Below, one piece after another: positions 47,181 to 58,327 of a DNA stretch of 64,000 nt; the stretch's first letter is position 1, and every line of letters starts with the position of its first letter. Under the pieces are notes generated by a model that worked only from the letters and a program-made list of their open reading frames with translations, made no database searches and was not told the DNA's origin. Origin of the DNA: Dastarcus helophoroides (lineage: Eukaryota; Arthropoda; Insecta; Coleoptera; Bothrideridae); assembly GCA_028583605.1 (NCBI GenBank), contig CM053328.1, forward strand, positions 29,991,578 to 30,055,577, written 5' to 3'. The position numbers were made by a program, and so were the translations under genes.

Positions 47181-47496
47181 AGCAAACAGAAGTTTCTCCT
47201 TTCAAAGTTTGGATTGCTTTTGCTTTGCTTATGTTTATACTATTATGACAATGTGTTCCACTTAGGGTTGCCACCTTTTTTTCGATCAAATAAAGTATAC
47301 TGGTTGTTAAAGGTTAGAAAAAAATACATTGCATTAAAATAAAGCACTGTTTATTTAATTATTTTTTAATCATTTTACAGTTCTATCAAACAAACTTAAG
47401 TCGAGGATTTTATGCAGGCTTAGCTAGAAGAGGAAAGGTTGTGGCGAGTGGCTTCCCTCTGGTTCATGAAGCAAAATTTATATGTACAAAATATAC

Positions 47497-47690
47497 TTCT
47501 TCCGGGATTGGACCGTGTCAAAGAACTACTAAAAGTGTACGACGTTTCGCATACCATCATAGGGGACTTCTTCAGGAACAAAGAAAAGAAACAATTAAAG
47601 AAGCCTCCTACGATGGTGGGCGAAACGTCGAACAATTTTAGTAGTTCTTTGACACGGTCCAATCCCGAAAGAATCCCTGTACTGACTCTG
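47497..47690. mobile_element. Second hammerhead-like inverted repeat (family 2)
   Basis: Two arms of about 75 bp: CGGGATTGGACCGTGTCAAA, GAACTACTAAAAGTGTACGA, CGTTTCGCATACC on the left and GGTGGGCGAAACGTCGAACA, ATTTTAGTAGTTCTTTGACA, CGGTCCAATCCCG on the right. The minus reading of the left arm has GTTCCTGAAGAAG and GCGAAACGTCGTAC; the plus reading of the right arm has AAGAAGCCTCC, GGTGGGCGAAACGTCGAAC. GAAACGTC is the typical end of Penelope-type minimal hammerheads, with ACGT as the self-complementary stem III. Overlapping 66-120-codon frames here are shadows of the palindrome. Confidence 0.6.
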
Positions 47691-49212
47691 GCCGTGGAAG
47701 TTTTCCTTATCCTAAAATTTATATGTATTCAACTGGAGGACTTATTCCAAAAATTTCCATTTTTTCTTCAAAATTCATACTTTTCTTTAAACATGTTGTG
47801 ACTTTTTTTAAATTTGGTGTTTTCTCACAAAATTTTCTTTTTTTTTAATTTCGATTTTATTAACAAAATCTGACTTTTTTTATCAACCAAATTTGCCATT
47901 TTCTTAAAATTCGACTTTTTATGAAAATTTCGACTTTCTGCAGTCTGTCAAAATTTGTCTTTTCCTCGAAATTTGACCGATCTTTTGATAAAAAAGAAAA
48001 ATTTTTACGAAAAATATTTATCTGGAAATTTAGAAAGATAATTTTAGAAATTTTAAATTTTAATAAAAAGATAAAAATGGTAAGAAAATTTTGCTTGTAA
48101 ATTTCAATTATTTTTTTATCTAAATTTCTGGAAGTTTCAATTTGTTTGTCAAAATTTCGACGTTTATCTAAATATTGGACATTTTCTGACACAGGGCGGG
48201 ACGCCTATTCCCCTGGACTCGAGCAATCAGGGGAAAATAAATATTCATCCGAAAAATTTTAATATTTTTCCTGAAAATATAGATTTTTCTCTTAAAATCC
48301 GATTTTTTCTTAATTTTGACAAAATTTGATTCACCCAGAGTTTTGAATTTTTACTAACAGATGCAACCTTATTCTCGAAATTTATATCTTTTTCGCAAAA
48401 GTTTCTGTAACTTTCTCGAAATGTCGATTTTTTTCACCAAATTTCGATTTTTTTTAAATTTATTTTTGTCTTTGAAAGTTTCTTGTTTTCCTCAAAATTC
48501 GTCTTATTTTTCCAAATTTTGACATTTTCCACAAAAGCTGCCTTTTTTCGAAACTTCGACTTTATCTCAAATTCCCATCGTATATGTTCTTGGAAATTTT
48601 AATTTTTTTCTCAAAGTGGGTAATTTTTTCAAAATTTTGGATTTTTTCTCAAAATTTCGGTTTTTTTCAAAATTTGTTTTTCTTATAAACGACCAATCCC
48701 AGAATTAGATTACTTTAATAAAATTGAACTCTTCGTGCTGAATTTCTATTTGTTTTCAAAATTTCGTCTTTTTCCCAAAATTTTGGCTATTTTTTGAAAA
48801 AAATTTGTCAATTTTATTTTGACTATTTCAGTATTCCGTGTCTTTAAATTTGAATTTTCACTATTTCTCTAAACATTGGGATTTTCTGAAAATTTCTCTC
48901 TTTTTGAACCTGATTTTTCAAAAATTTTGGGCGATTGCTGAAAGATTGCATTTTCAACGAAATTTTTATTTTTATATCAAAATTTAAGTTTTAATATTTC
49001 TGAAATTCCTACTTCTTCCTCTAGATTCGTCTTTTTTCTCGAAATTTTGACCTTTCTAATTTTCGATTTTATTTTTAAAATTCCACTTTTTGGACTTTGG
49101 TTTCTGGAATCATTTATTTATTTTAAAATTCCGTTGTTTTTCTAAATATTTGTCTTCTTTAACGAATTTTGACTTTTAATTAAAAATGTGATGCTTTATG
49201 GTTTTGAAAATG

Positions 49213-49350
49213 TCGAATGGAATTTTCCCCAATAATTACAACCTATCCTTGTTTAAGAAGGCGTTTCGTCGCCATCTATCCTTGTTTCCGCATCCTACTT
49301 TCAGTGCTTTGAAAGCATAATGGGGTTATCTTTTGCGAGTGGATTAAACT
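49213..49350 (+). mobile_element. CR1-like LINE 3' end fragment
   Basis: GAATTTTCCCCAATAATTAC, AACCTATCCTTGTTTAAGAA, GCGTTTCGTCGCCATCTATC, then CAGTGCTTTGAAAGCATAAT and TTTTGCGAGTGGATTAAAC match the 3' ends of the LINE copies at 17.6 and 50.94 kb, in the opposite orientation. It is a 5'-truncated insertion. Confidence 0.75.
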
Positions 49351-49824
49351 ATTTAAAAAAAATCGAAATGTTAATAAAAATGTTGGGAAAACTATTTTTG
49401 GATTTTGTGAAAAAAAATTTCTTATAAATTCAATCCCTTTACTAAATTTCAAATTTTGAGAACAGTATTTTTAGAAATTGAGATTTTTTTCTTAAAAATC
49501 GAATTTTTCTGAAAATTGATTCTTTCTACAAAATTAGATCTTTCAAAATTTTGATATATTTAAATTTTGGACATTTTTCAAATTTTTAAGACAGATTAGG
49601 TTTTTATTTTTAATATTATTTACTGAAAATTTCGACTTTTCCAAATTTTTTTTACTCGTAATTCGTCCTTTAAAAATTACAAATTTACTCTCAAAATTCC
49701 AATTTTCCTTTTTGAAAGTTAGACCTTGCCTTAAAATTTTTGAATATTTTCCAGAAAGTTCGATCTCTGTTATAAAATTTTATCAATTTTTTTCCAAAGG
49801 TCATTTTTTTCAAAGTCCATTTTG

Positions 49825-49965
49825 TTGAACTACAAAACTTGTCCCCTGAAACCAAGAAAGATTAAAAAACTCAACAAAGATTGCTCTAACGCGTTTCGAC
49901 AGCCAAGCTATTATCTTCAGAGAGATACTCTATAGATAACCAAGGACCAGTCCGTTCCACCAAAA
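49825..49965 (-). mobile_element. Hammerhead-type repeat copy with right outer end
   Basis: ACTACAAAACTTGTCCCCTG, AAACCAAGAAAGATTAAAAA, then the core, then directly GATAACCAAGGACCAGTCCG, TTCCACC. This is a short, non-palindromic form in which the core joins the outer end. Confidence 0.7.
49884..49926 (-). ncRNA. Hammerhead-ribozyme-like core (family 1), best stem I and III
   Basis: Minus strand: CTCT, CTGAAGA, T, AATAGC, TTG, GCTGTC, GAA, ACGCGT, T, AGAG. Stem I (CTCT with AGAG) and palindromic ACGCGT, which would pair between two molecules, are intact; the predicted cut lies after the T that follows ACGCGT. The outer pair of stem II is A-C here. Type I minimal hammerheads with such a short stem III are known from Penelope-like elements. 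Confidence 0.42.
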
Positions 49966-50149
49966 TTATGGCTTCCATTTTGATAACATTCGGTTTTTTT
50001 AATTAAATTGGATTTTCTGGAAATTTCAGCCAGTTTCTCGAAATTAATCTTATTCCTCAAATTTTAACCTTTACTTCAAAATTGAATATTTTCTGTTTTC
50101 AGAAATTACCATTTAAAATTGGACTTTTTCTCAAAATTTCGACTTTTCC

Positions 50150-50936
50150 ACAAAATCATTATAGTATATTTTTCTAAAACTTAAAATCATTTTCGGTTGT
50201 TTTGCTAAAGGCTTTACGTTGGCGGAGTTAATTATTTTCCTTGTTGAATAATTTCTGAGAAAATTATGGCAAATTTATTTTTTATTATAGACGCCATATT
50301 GAATTTTTTTTTCAGAATGAACAATATTTTCTGAATAACTTAATATGTCACATGTCAAGTTTAATATCAAAACTTCGACTAAAATATTTAAATGGATAGT
50401 TAAAAATATAAACTTTCAGAAGAATGTCAATATTTTAAAACGGTAAACTCGTAAAATCTTTATAAATTTTAAACCATTTCAAGATTGAGGGTGAAGACTG
50501 GAAAACTAAATTCACTTCAAAAATCTGAAAAAGGAGGCGAAATTTTGACAGTTTAACTGTAAATTGTAAAATCAGGTTTTAATAGAAATTAAAAAAAAAA
50601 AGATAAATTTAACAAAGAACTTTTTAGAAATTATGAATTGTAGAATGACTAATTATTTTGAGTCGAAAGTTAAATTTTTTTGTATTAAAAAAATTAAAAA
50701 TTTCATTCTCTTATTTCATTCTCAAATATCGTGATTTTTGTATCGCCTTGGGGTTAGGAGGAACGCAAGAAAAAAATATAAAATTAGGCCACTCCCGTTC
50801 TAAGCAAAATTCTTGACAAATTAGTTACATGCAGAGATCAGTTTAATTAGAATTGCTCATCTGGATATTTCGTGCATGTTTCACTGAATAATAAAAAAAC
50901 ACTAAATTGTTTTTGACACACTTAATAGCACTTTTT
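50150..50936. other. AT-rich stretch
   Basis: Unremarkable AT-rich DNA between satellite and LINE. No gene seen. Confidence 0.4.
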
Positions 50937-52300
50937 TTTGTTCAATCCATTCGCAAAAGATACCCCTAATATGCTTTCAGAGCACCGTGAGTAAGATACG
51001 TAAACAAGAATAAATGGCGATGAACCTCCCTCTTAAACATGGATAGGTTGCAATTTTTGGGGAAAATTTCTTTCGGTTACGAGTTCCATAGTTTGGAATT
51101 TCTATAGAAAAAAGAGCCACCGTAGACAGAAGTCCTCACTGTGTCAAACTAGACCGCACAGGAATTTGCTGTCTCCAACTGTCTTGTATACCTCAAAAAA
51201 CTTACCCTTGGGGGGATTGCCCTGTGAGCATCTCCCATGAAAGTACTTATAGAAAAGAGATAAATCACCAACCATCCGCCTGTGCTCTAGTGTTTCGAGA
51301 AAATCGGTCAAACTCTCATCATCAATTAGGCGAATCGTTCTTCCTTGAATTGAATCCAAAAGCGCTAGTGTGCTTTGAAGTTGAGCTCCAAACATCAGAA
51401 CAGTATTCTAGTGTTGGCCTAACTTGAGCTTTGTATACTGTGAGTAGCTGATGTGACGTGAAGTACTTTTTAACTCTAAGAGATTTGGCAATTGCGCGCA
51501 CATGGTCGTCCCAAGAAAAGTTAGTGCTCGCCTTCACTCTTAGAATAGGCAGATTAAATTCCATCGGAAGAATTTTATCGTCCATGAGTATGTTTGTTGA
51601 ATTATCCCTTTAGGTTTTCTTAGAGAAAACCGCGGCCTGAGTTTTTGAGGAGTTGAGGTCCACTAGATGTTTCTTACCTCATTCCAGAATGATATCAAGA
51701 TCCCGATTAATTATCTGTATCCGCGGTTCCTTTAGTAGATCTGAAGCAGCGACGGATAATGGTTTGTCAGGAAAAAAAGATGACACCAGGCTACTATTAT
51801 CGGCGTAGCTGTATATCGGATTGGAAGTTGAAGCTAAGAGATCATTTATGTGTAACTGAAACAGAGTAGGAGACAAGAGAGACCCATGAGAAACCCCTGC
51901 ATTAATTGCAAATGTCTCGGATGAGATGCCATCGAAAAGGATCTGAAGGGATCTGTCAGCAAGAAAACTGAAAAGATCGGTGTCTGATTCCGTCGAATGC
52001 CTTCGAGATATCCAATGCCACAATCCTAACCTCACCATGTTTTTCCATAGCCGAGTTACAGATATGAGTAACATATGCCAGTAGATTGCCAGTTGATCGT
52101 TATTGTTTGAAACCGATCGAAACTGTCCGAGATGATTCTATTCTCCTCCAGATATTTAAGAATCTCGATGTTGATGACCTTTTCCATCACTTTAGATATA
52201 ACGAGCAACAAAGATATAGGGCGATAGTTGTTAGCAAGATTCCTTTTTTACTTTTTGGGGTCAAGTTGCACCCTAGCACCCCTAATATATTTTTCGGATA
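50937..52300 (-). mobile_element. CR1-like LINE, 5'-truncated, reverse transcriptase to 3' end
   Basis: Minus-strand order: NYRPISLLLVISKVMEKVIN (about 52230-52175), degenerate finger region, INAGVSHGSLLSPTLFQLHI and NDLL (palm), SYADNSSLVSSFFPDKPLSV (catalytic box YADN instead of YADD), FSWDDHVRAIAKSLRVKKYF, YKAQVRPTLEYCSDVWSS (thumb), then LSLFYKYFHGRCS near the C-terminus. Frames 52074-51679, 51585-51322 and 51395-51144 are its pieces. Frameshifts and the ADN box make it dead. It is the fuller sister of the copy at 17.6-19.4 kb. Confidence 0.85.
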
Positions 52301-52399
52301 TTTCTAAGAAAGCAAATATTTCAGAAGCAAACAAAAGGTCAATTGACAAATACACAAAAAAAAGAATTTTAATAATAATGGTAGAATCAGGTAGAACGT

Positions 52400-52610
52400 A
52401 GAACTCTTACTCAATCATATGGTTTGTTCGTGTTGCTCCGGTTTTGCTCGCAACATTTCGCACTCAAATATCAGATGATCAGTGTCGGCTAGGCGCGTGT
52501 AGATGTTTTTTGTGTGTTCAGTATGAATTTTGTTTGTTTTATTTGTTGAGAGCATGCAATACGAGTATTGAGTTATCACATGTAAAATTTGATACTCCAT
52601 TTTCATCCGC
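52400..52610 (-). pseudogene. LINE C-terminal fragment
   Basis: The minus frame contains LADTDHLIFECEMLRAKPEQ then HEQTI. This fits the histidine-cysteine tail (DTxHxLxEC, R) seen at the end of I/Jockey-group LINEs. The upstream part is missing. Confidence 0.5.
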
Positions 52611-53329
52611 TTAGAGGCTAATTTTGAAAAAACGCTTTCTTAGTGCCCACTTACGTTACTCCTGTGCAACATTCCAAGCTTCTAAACCTACGGATTTAGG
52701 CTGTGCATTGTGGGCCAGTTATAGAGTTTTCGAAGTAGAATCAGGATTCAATTTTTATTTAATTTTGTAATATTTTATACCGGACATTATCATTTTCAAT
52801 GTTAGGTGTGAATAATACCTTACACTTGTCTCCATCAGCCTTCGACATAGTATCAACAACACACCTACTTATCAAAATTATCTAATTAATAAATATCTAC
52901 ACCTCATACTCGCTAAGGAGACATATCACCAAACACATCATCAACAAACTAAAATAAACAAAAAGCGATAAAATTTATCTTTTAAAAATAGATTGGTTAT
53001 GTGGTGCAGTAGTTGTTCAGTGCAATTATTCGTATTGGAAAAAGGCAATTTCAGGCTCTCAGTTTGTTAACTATATACAAAAAGGAAGTCGATTTATGAA
53101 CAGGAGTGTAATATTTCAGTTATACCACCAAAATGTCCGACTAGTGAAATAAACGAGTGAATTAAAAGGATAACACACCAAGGTAAAAACATTTTGGCAA
53201 ACAGTTTCCAATTTACAGGGCGTTCTAATGATGTGGTTATCATTATTTATAAAGTTATTATTATTATTATATTGCCAGAATTATATTTGTATATAAAAAT
53301 ATAACTATGCTGGGGACGGACTACAGTTT
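52611..53329. other. AT-rich stretch, possible small LINE piece
   Basis: Around 52835-52900 the plus strand reads PSAFDIVSTTHLLIKII, faintly like the AFDxVxHxxLLxKL motif of a reverse transcriptase, followed by stops. The rest has no recognisable feature. Confidence 0.3.
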
Positions 53330-55411
53330 ACAGTTACAGTTTTGAAGTAGAGTCGCATAGGCTTTTACACCTCTCAGAAATGCGACACATTAGGATCTTT
53401 TGTGCAGACTCTGTTTTTTTGTTGCTGCGTTACAGAATCTGCAGTTTTTATAATTCACCTTTCCCATCCTATTAAGGTGATACTTTTCTGGTAAGTGTCC
53501 TGTGAAAAGTCCGGTTATTATTCTTAAGTCATTCTTGTTCCGTTCGAGAAGCTGTTCAGAATTCCTTTTTGAGATAGTGATGAACTTTTTTGACTATCTT
53601 AGGCTTGGAGTTTTTCTCCAGTATGACAGCTTTTGGTTTGTCTACCAAGTATCTATTTCATATTTACGTGGCTTTTTGTAAGAGCCCAGTATGATTTTGA
53701 GCGCGAAAGAGAGGTGTGATTGAGGCCTCTTTTGCGAGTCTATCTGCCTCTTTGTTTCCTTACATGCCTTAATGCCCTGGAACTCACATGAAAGTCACTT
53801 TGTTGTTTGCAGCCAGTTGCTTTAGGAATTGTTTGCATTCCCAGGTTATTTTTGACTCGGTTCTGAACTACTTTAGAGTCTTTAATGCAGCCTAACTATC
53901 GAAACGATAGAAACCTGTACGTATCTCAGTCCTATTTAAAGGCACTCTTTTGCGCACGGAGTTATAGCAAACAGCTCTGCTTGGAGAATTGTGGGAGTAT
54001 TTCTTAGGAGTCAAGAGAGTATTAAATTAGGATCCCATATTCCAACTCCTACTCCTCCTGTTTGTTTGGATCGGTCTGTGTACTAGACAGATGTTGATTG
54101 CTAGCCTTTCACTGGGTGTATTCCATGTCTGGCGTTCCCCGATAACCACTTCGTATGGAACAACAAAGTTCAGTTTTGTAGGCATTTGATCTGTTGGTTT
54201 GGTAATGGATTCCAGTGGAATTTTCTTCAGAATCTATACGTTTTCAATCAAGTCACCCGATTTCAGTTTGCTCGATTGGAATAGTTTTAAGGCACTAAGC
54301 GTTGCCTGTTTTTTGTACACAAATGTGAAATGGAGTCGGGCCCACCACTGCCCATATTGCAACTGTTGGACAGGACGCCATAGCTTCGGTTATTCCAATG
54401 CAAATTAACCGCTCTAACTTGTGGAGTTTGCCTGGCGCAGAAATTTGTTCTGTTTTTGGCCACCATACTATTGAGGGGATAGGTGACCATCGGCTTTACT
54501 ACTGTTTGATACATCCAAAATATCACTTTCGGTTTCAGCCCTTATGTCTTTTCTACAAGTTTACGACAGGTCTTTGCTGCATTGTGGCTTTTGAAAGAAT
54601 TCTTTCCAAATGAGTGTTCTAATTTAGTGTTTGATCTAGAAGGATTCGTAAGTACTTAACTTTATTGGAAAATAGTATCTGTATTCCATTGAGAACGGGA
54701 GCTTGTAGGCTTAGTTTCCTTTTCCTCGTAAATGGAATAACAACTACCTCGCGTGGATTAACATTAAGTTTTTGTTTCTCACACCAGTTCCTTATGATGT
54801 TTAGGGCTGTTTGCATTAATCTGGATACTTTAGTACCATGCTTTCTCTTCACTGTTATGACTATCATCTGTATAGCCTTAGACTGCAAATCCTACTACTC
54901 AATGTACTTATACGATTATCGACAACAAGTGACCACAATAGAGGCGATAGAACTCCGTCTTGCGGATATCCTTTTATTGTTGTTACTGTTACTTAGGTTT
55001 CTTCGTTTAATTCGGTCGTGATCAAACGGGTTTTTAGCATCGACTCAATTCATCTTACTATAGGACGTTCAACTTCCCTTGCCTGTAAGGCTCGTTCGAT
55101 GGATCGATATGAGGTGCTATTAAAGGCTCCCTCTATGTCAATAAATGCGCTGAGCGCTATTTCCTTAGCCACAAAATTTTTTTCTATACCTTTAACTAGA
55201 TTATATAGGGTATCTATTTTGGATTGCCAGCCTGATAGGCAAATTGTTGTACATGAAGTGGTTTTCTCATAAGAGTTTCTCTTCTGATGTATTGATCTAT
55301 TGTTTTCTCCATTACTTTTAGAAGAAAATATGTAAGGCTAATGGGGCGGTAGGACTTTGCTTTGTCCATCGGACGACGTCCATAGAGACAGACTAGGCTC
55401 GATTGGGACAC
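53330..55411 (-). mobile_element. I/LOA-type LINE relic with RNase H
   Basis: Minus-strand order: KSYRPISLTYFLLKVMEKTI, HVQQFAYQAGNPK (55411-55214, early reverse transcriptase), MIVITVKRKHGTKVSRLMQT and LNVNPREVVVIPFT, VKYLRILLDQTLN (54888-54619, end of palm), thumb/connection pieces, then an RNase H part with NKVTFM, a stop, VPGH and GNKEADR (about 53815-53745), the WVPGH-G-NExAD motif. In-frame stops abound. RNase H after the reverse transcriptase marks the I group (I, LOA, R1-related). The 5' half is missing. Confidence 0.8.
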
Positions 55412-56050
55412 CTAAATATCCTTATAATTAAAATGTGACAAAACCTTATCCTTGTCCAAAATATTTTTGACAACTAAAAAAAGGAGGACATCTTGAAAAG
55501 AGCCTCCACATATTTTTTAAATGTCCCTGATAGTGTCCAAAATATTCATACAAAATCCACCCTGTGTATGCAAACTTACGAGAAATTTTTAAAATTATAC
55601 ATATAATTAGTGTCGCTTAAAATATATCTTGAACTTTAGTAGCAATTCTGCTTTCGATTGCAATGGGTTTGAATTTGAAAAGTACTTACTACATGCTTCT
55701 TTTTTTTGACATTAGAAAATACCAATTCTTTTTAAAATTAGGTTATCTTAGAGATTGGACTGCTTTTTGGAGACAGGAATCAAGCTACGAATTCTTAAAA
55801 ATAATCTTTGCTGTAGAAAATAACCAGATCTCATTTTAAAATCTAGCACCATCTATTAACCGAAGGACCATACAACTGAATGAAGTAAAAGGCTTGCAGA
55901 AGAGACCAAGTGCTTTAATTCCTTTGCAGGACAAACAGTTAATAATATATTTGTGTTTTCATAGATGTAGACAGAATAGGGTAGACCACGGTACTTGACT
56001 CCCTTCCCCCCAGATCAAACAATCAAACGAAAATTTATATTTACCTAAGG
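55412..56050. other. AT-rich stretch
   Basis: CACCCTGTGTA near 55558-55568 resembles a mariner-type terminal word, but I found no partner. No gene seen. Confidence 0.35.
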
Positions 56051-57180
56051 GACTGTTTCCCGAAGTTTCCATTCTTTTTTCAGAATTCGTTCTTCCCTGA
56101 AATTTCGACCTTTTCTCTAAATATCGATTTTTTTTTTAATAAAAATTCGTCTTTTTTCACGAAATTTAACTTTCTCAAAATTTTAAAATTTTATCTCAAA
56201 ATTCTTCGACGTTTTTTTTCAAAATTTTACTATTCCTCAAAATTCAACTTTTTCTGAAAATTTCAGTTTCTCTTAAAATCTGATATAAATTTCGATTGAT
56301 TAGGCAAAATTTGTTTTTTTTTATTAATTTTCCGGATTTTTTAATAATAAAATACCAATTAAACATTTTTTTCTTAATTTTAAATTTTTGTATGAGGGCA
56401 CAAATTTGGCAAACATTTTTTCAATCCAACTTTCTAGAAATTCCAACTTCTTTATTACAATTTTAACAAATATCTCAACTGACATTTCCAAAACCCTTAC
56501 TACGTAGAATTTTTTATTATTCATAACTATTAAACTTTATTAACGATTAAAAACCAACAGATATTAAAAATTTCATAGTTTTTGTTGGTTTTTAATCGTT
56601 AATAAAGCTTAATAGTTATAAGCATCTAAATATTGGGTAGGGTCTCGTCTCCCTCTGATTAAACACTCAAAAGACACATTCCAACTTTTTCTCAAAATTC
56701 ACGCTGTTCTCGAAATTTTGACAAAATTTTACTCAGAGCAACTTTGAAATTTTATCAAATTTTACCTCGAAAATTTAATCTTTTTTTTGTAATTTCGATC
56801 TTCTTATTTTGAATCCTGAAACTTTTTCTCGAAATTCTGCATTATCTTTTCATAATTCGTTTTTGTTTCTTTAAATTTCGATTTTTTTTTCTCAAAACTC
56901 GTCTTTTTTGAAAAATTTAATCTTTTGCCTAAAATTCGTCTATTTTCAACCTTATAGAATCCGAATCTCCAGACATTTTGACTGGATTCTTAAGGTTTAG
57001 CTTTTTTTAAAATTTATTTCTTAAAGTTTGGATTTTTATCTCAAATTTTAATATCCAACATTTCTAGACATTTTAACCTTTTTATCGAGATTCATCTTTT
57101 TCAAACTTTCGAATTTATTCCCAAAATGTTACCGTTCGAAAGAAAATTTTTAAAAATGGTCTTTTTTTGAAGTTTTGCCA
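56050..57180. repeat. Degenerate AAATTTCGAC satellite-like block 5
   Basis: T-rich plus-strand orientation, same unit as before, interrupted by a perfect-looking hairpin at 56523-56621. Confidence 0.6.
56523..56621. repeat. Hairpin with 38-bp stem
   Basis: ATAACTATTAAACTTTATTA, ACGATTAAAAACCAACAG pairs with TTGTTGGTTTTTAATCGTTA, ATAAAGCTTAATAGTTAT with about two mismatches; the loop is about 22 bases. The near-identity of the arms suggests a recent inverted duplication or a tiny MITE. Confidence 0.75.
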
Positions 57181-58325
57181 TTCTTAGGGTTCGCTACCTT
57201 AAAAAGAAAAACGGAACTCTTATAATCTCACTCTGGCGTCCGTCTGTCACAAAGAGGTTTTCCTCGAAAAATATGTGACGTAAAAATTTGAAATTTGGCA
57301 CAGCGTTAATTTTTGATGACCCACGCAAATACCCCCAGCCAGCAATTAGAGGAAAACATATTTTGTAATAAAATGGGGAGTTAATTTGGTCTCCGAAAAA
57401 TTAACTTTTAGTTATTATATCATGTAACATACCATTTGAAAAAGCTACCTCTAAGGATCCTTAAATATTTTTTTAAATGATTTTCGATCCAATCGTCTTA
57501 AAGATATAGCTCAAAATATGTCAGAAATGACCATTCTCTCCCCCTGTTTTCCTCGGTTTTCAAAGATAAACTTTAGATTTTAATAAGGTTAGTAGATACT
57601 GGGCCATAGATTGTCAAAAAAGTGCAGAATTTCATCGCAATAATTGTTGAGAAATAAAATATTGTATGGAAAAATAGGTTCTTGTATTCCAAGGCTTTTT
57701 AACCCACATAGTAAGAATTCTTTTCAAATAAAGAAATTAATTTAGCTAAAGTATAAAATGCAAATCAAATTTTCTTTAACATTATTTCATTTAGATCAAT
57801 ATTTTTGAAGTTAGCGCTAGTTTATTAAATTGCACGCAACGCAGTCATTGCGGTTGGAATCAAATATTTTAGCACCATCCGTGGAGATCTCATAAACTGT
57901 GTTAGCCATCTACTTATTGCAAATAAATGCTTTTTCTCTGAGGCATTATCAATATAGTTATCCGTTCCATAAATATTTGGATTGATTGTAAAAAAAGGTG
58001 TGTGTCTAAAAATAGGCAATTTTTTTATCTTTCAATGATACCACAAGAAAATTTGGATAACATGTCAAATTCTATTGACGTCTATTGACGTTCACTGTAG
58101 TAATTGGTACGGAAGCCTAAAAAACCTCTCAAACCTATCAAAATGTACATGTACATTATGTTTTTAGAAATGTTGAATTTTTCCTCGAAATTGGCTTCCT
58201 TTTATATAGCAATATACGAAATTTTATTTTGCAAGAAGAAACCAACCCACAAAAATGTAAAATGTCAGCAGTTAGGCAAGGATATCCATTAGGTAAACTA
58301 GCCTAGTACCTATTTTAAGTCAAGA
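57181..58325. other. Intergenic stretch with possible dispersed repeat
   Basis: 57205-57260 reads AAAACGGAACTCTTATAATC, TCACTCTGGCGTCCGTCTGT. It resembles a widespread insect repeat text of the form ACGGAACCCTTATAGGATCA, then GTCTGTC, that I recall from other genomes. No coding frame with family features; 57825-58019 (minus) and 58104-58292 (plus) are unsupported. Confidence 0.35.
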
Positions 58326-58327
58326 TA

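Larger units (their letters stand above)
47700..50150. repeat. Degenerate AAATTTCGAC satellite-like block 4
   Basis: T-rich plus-strand orientation, same unit as earlier blocks. It is interrupted by a LINE 3' fragment at 49213-49350 and a hammerhead-type repeat at 49825-49965. No credible frame. Confidence 0.65.

Noticed and set aside
47420..47801. Frames of 66-120 codons on both strands with similar peptides
   Set aside because: The similarity arises because the DNA is an inverted repeat; the peptides have no known domain.
55400..55570. CACCCTGTGTA as the end of a MITE
   Set aside because: No inverted partner or matching duplication could be found nearby.
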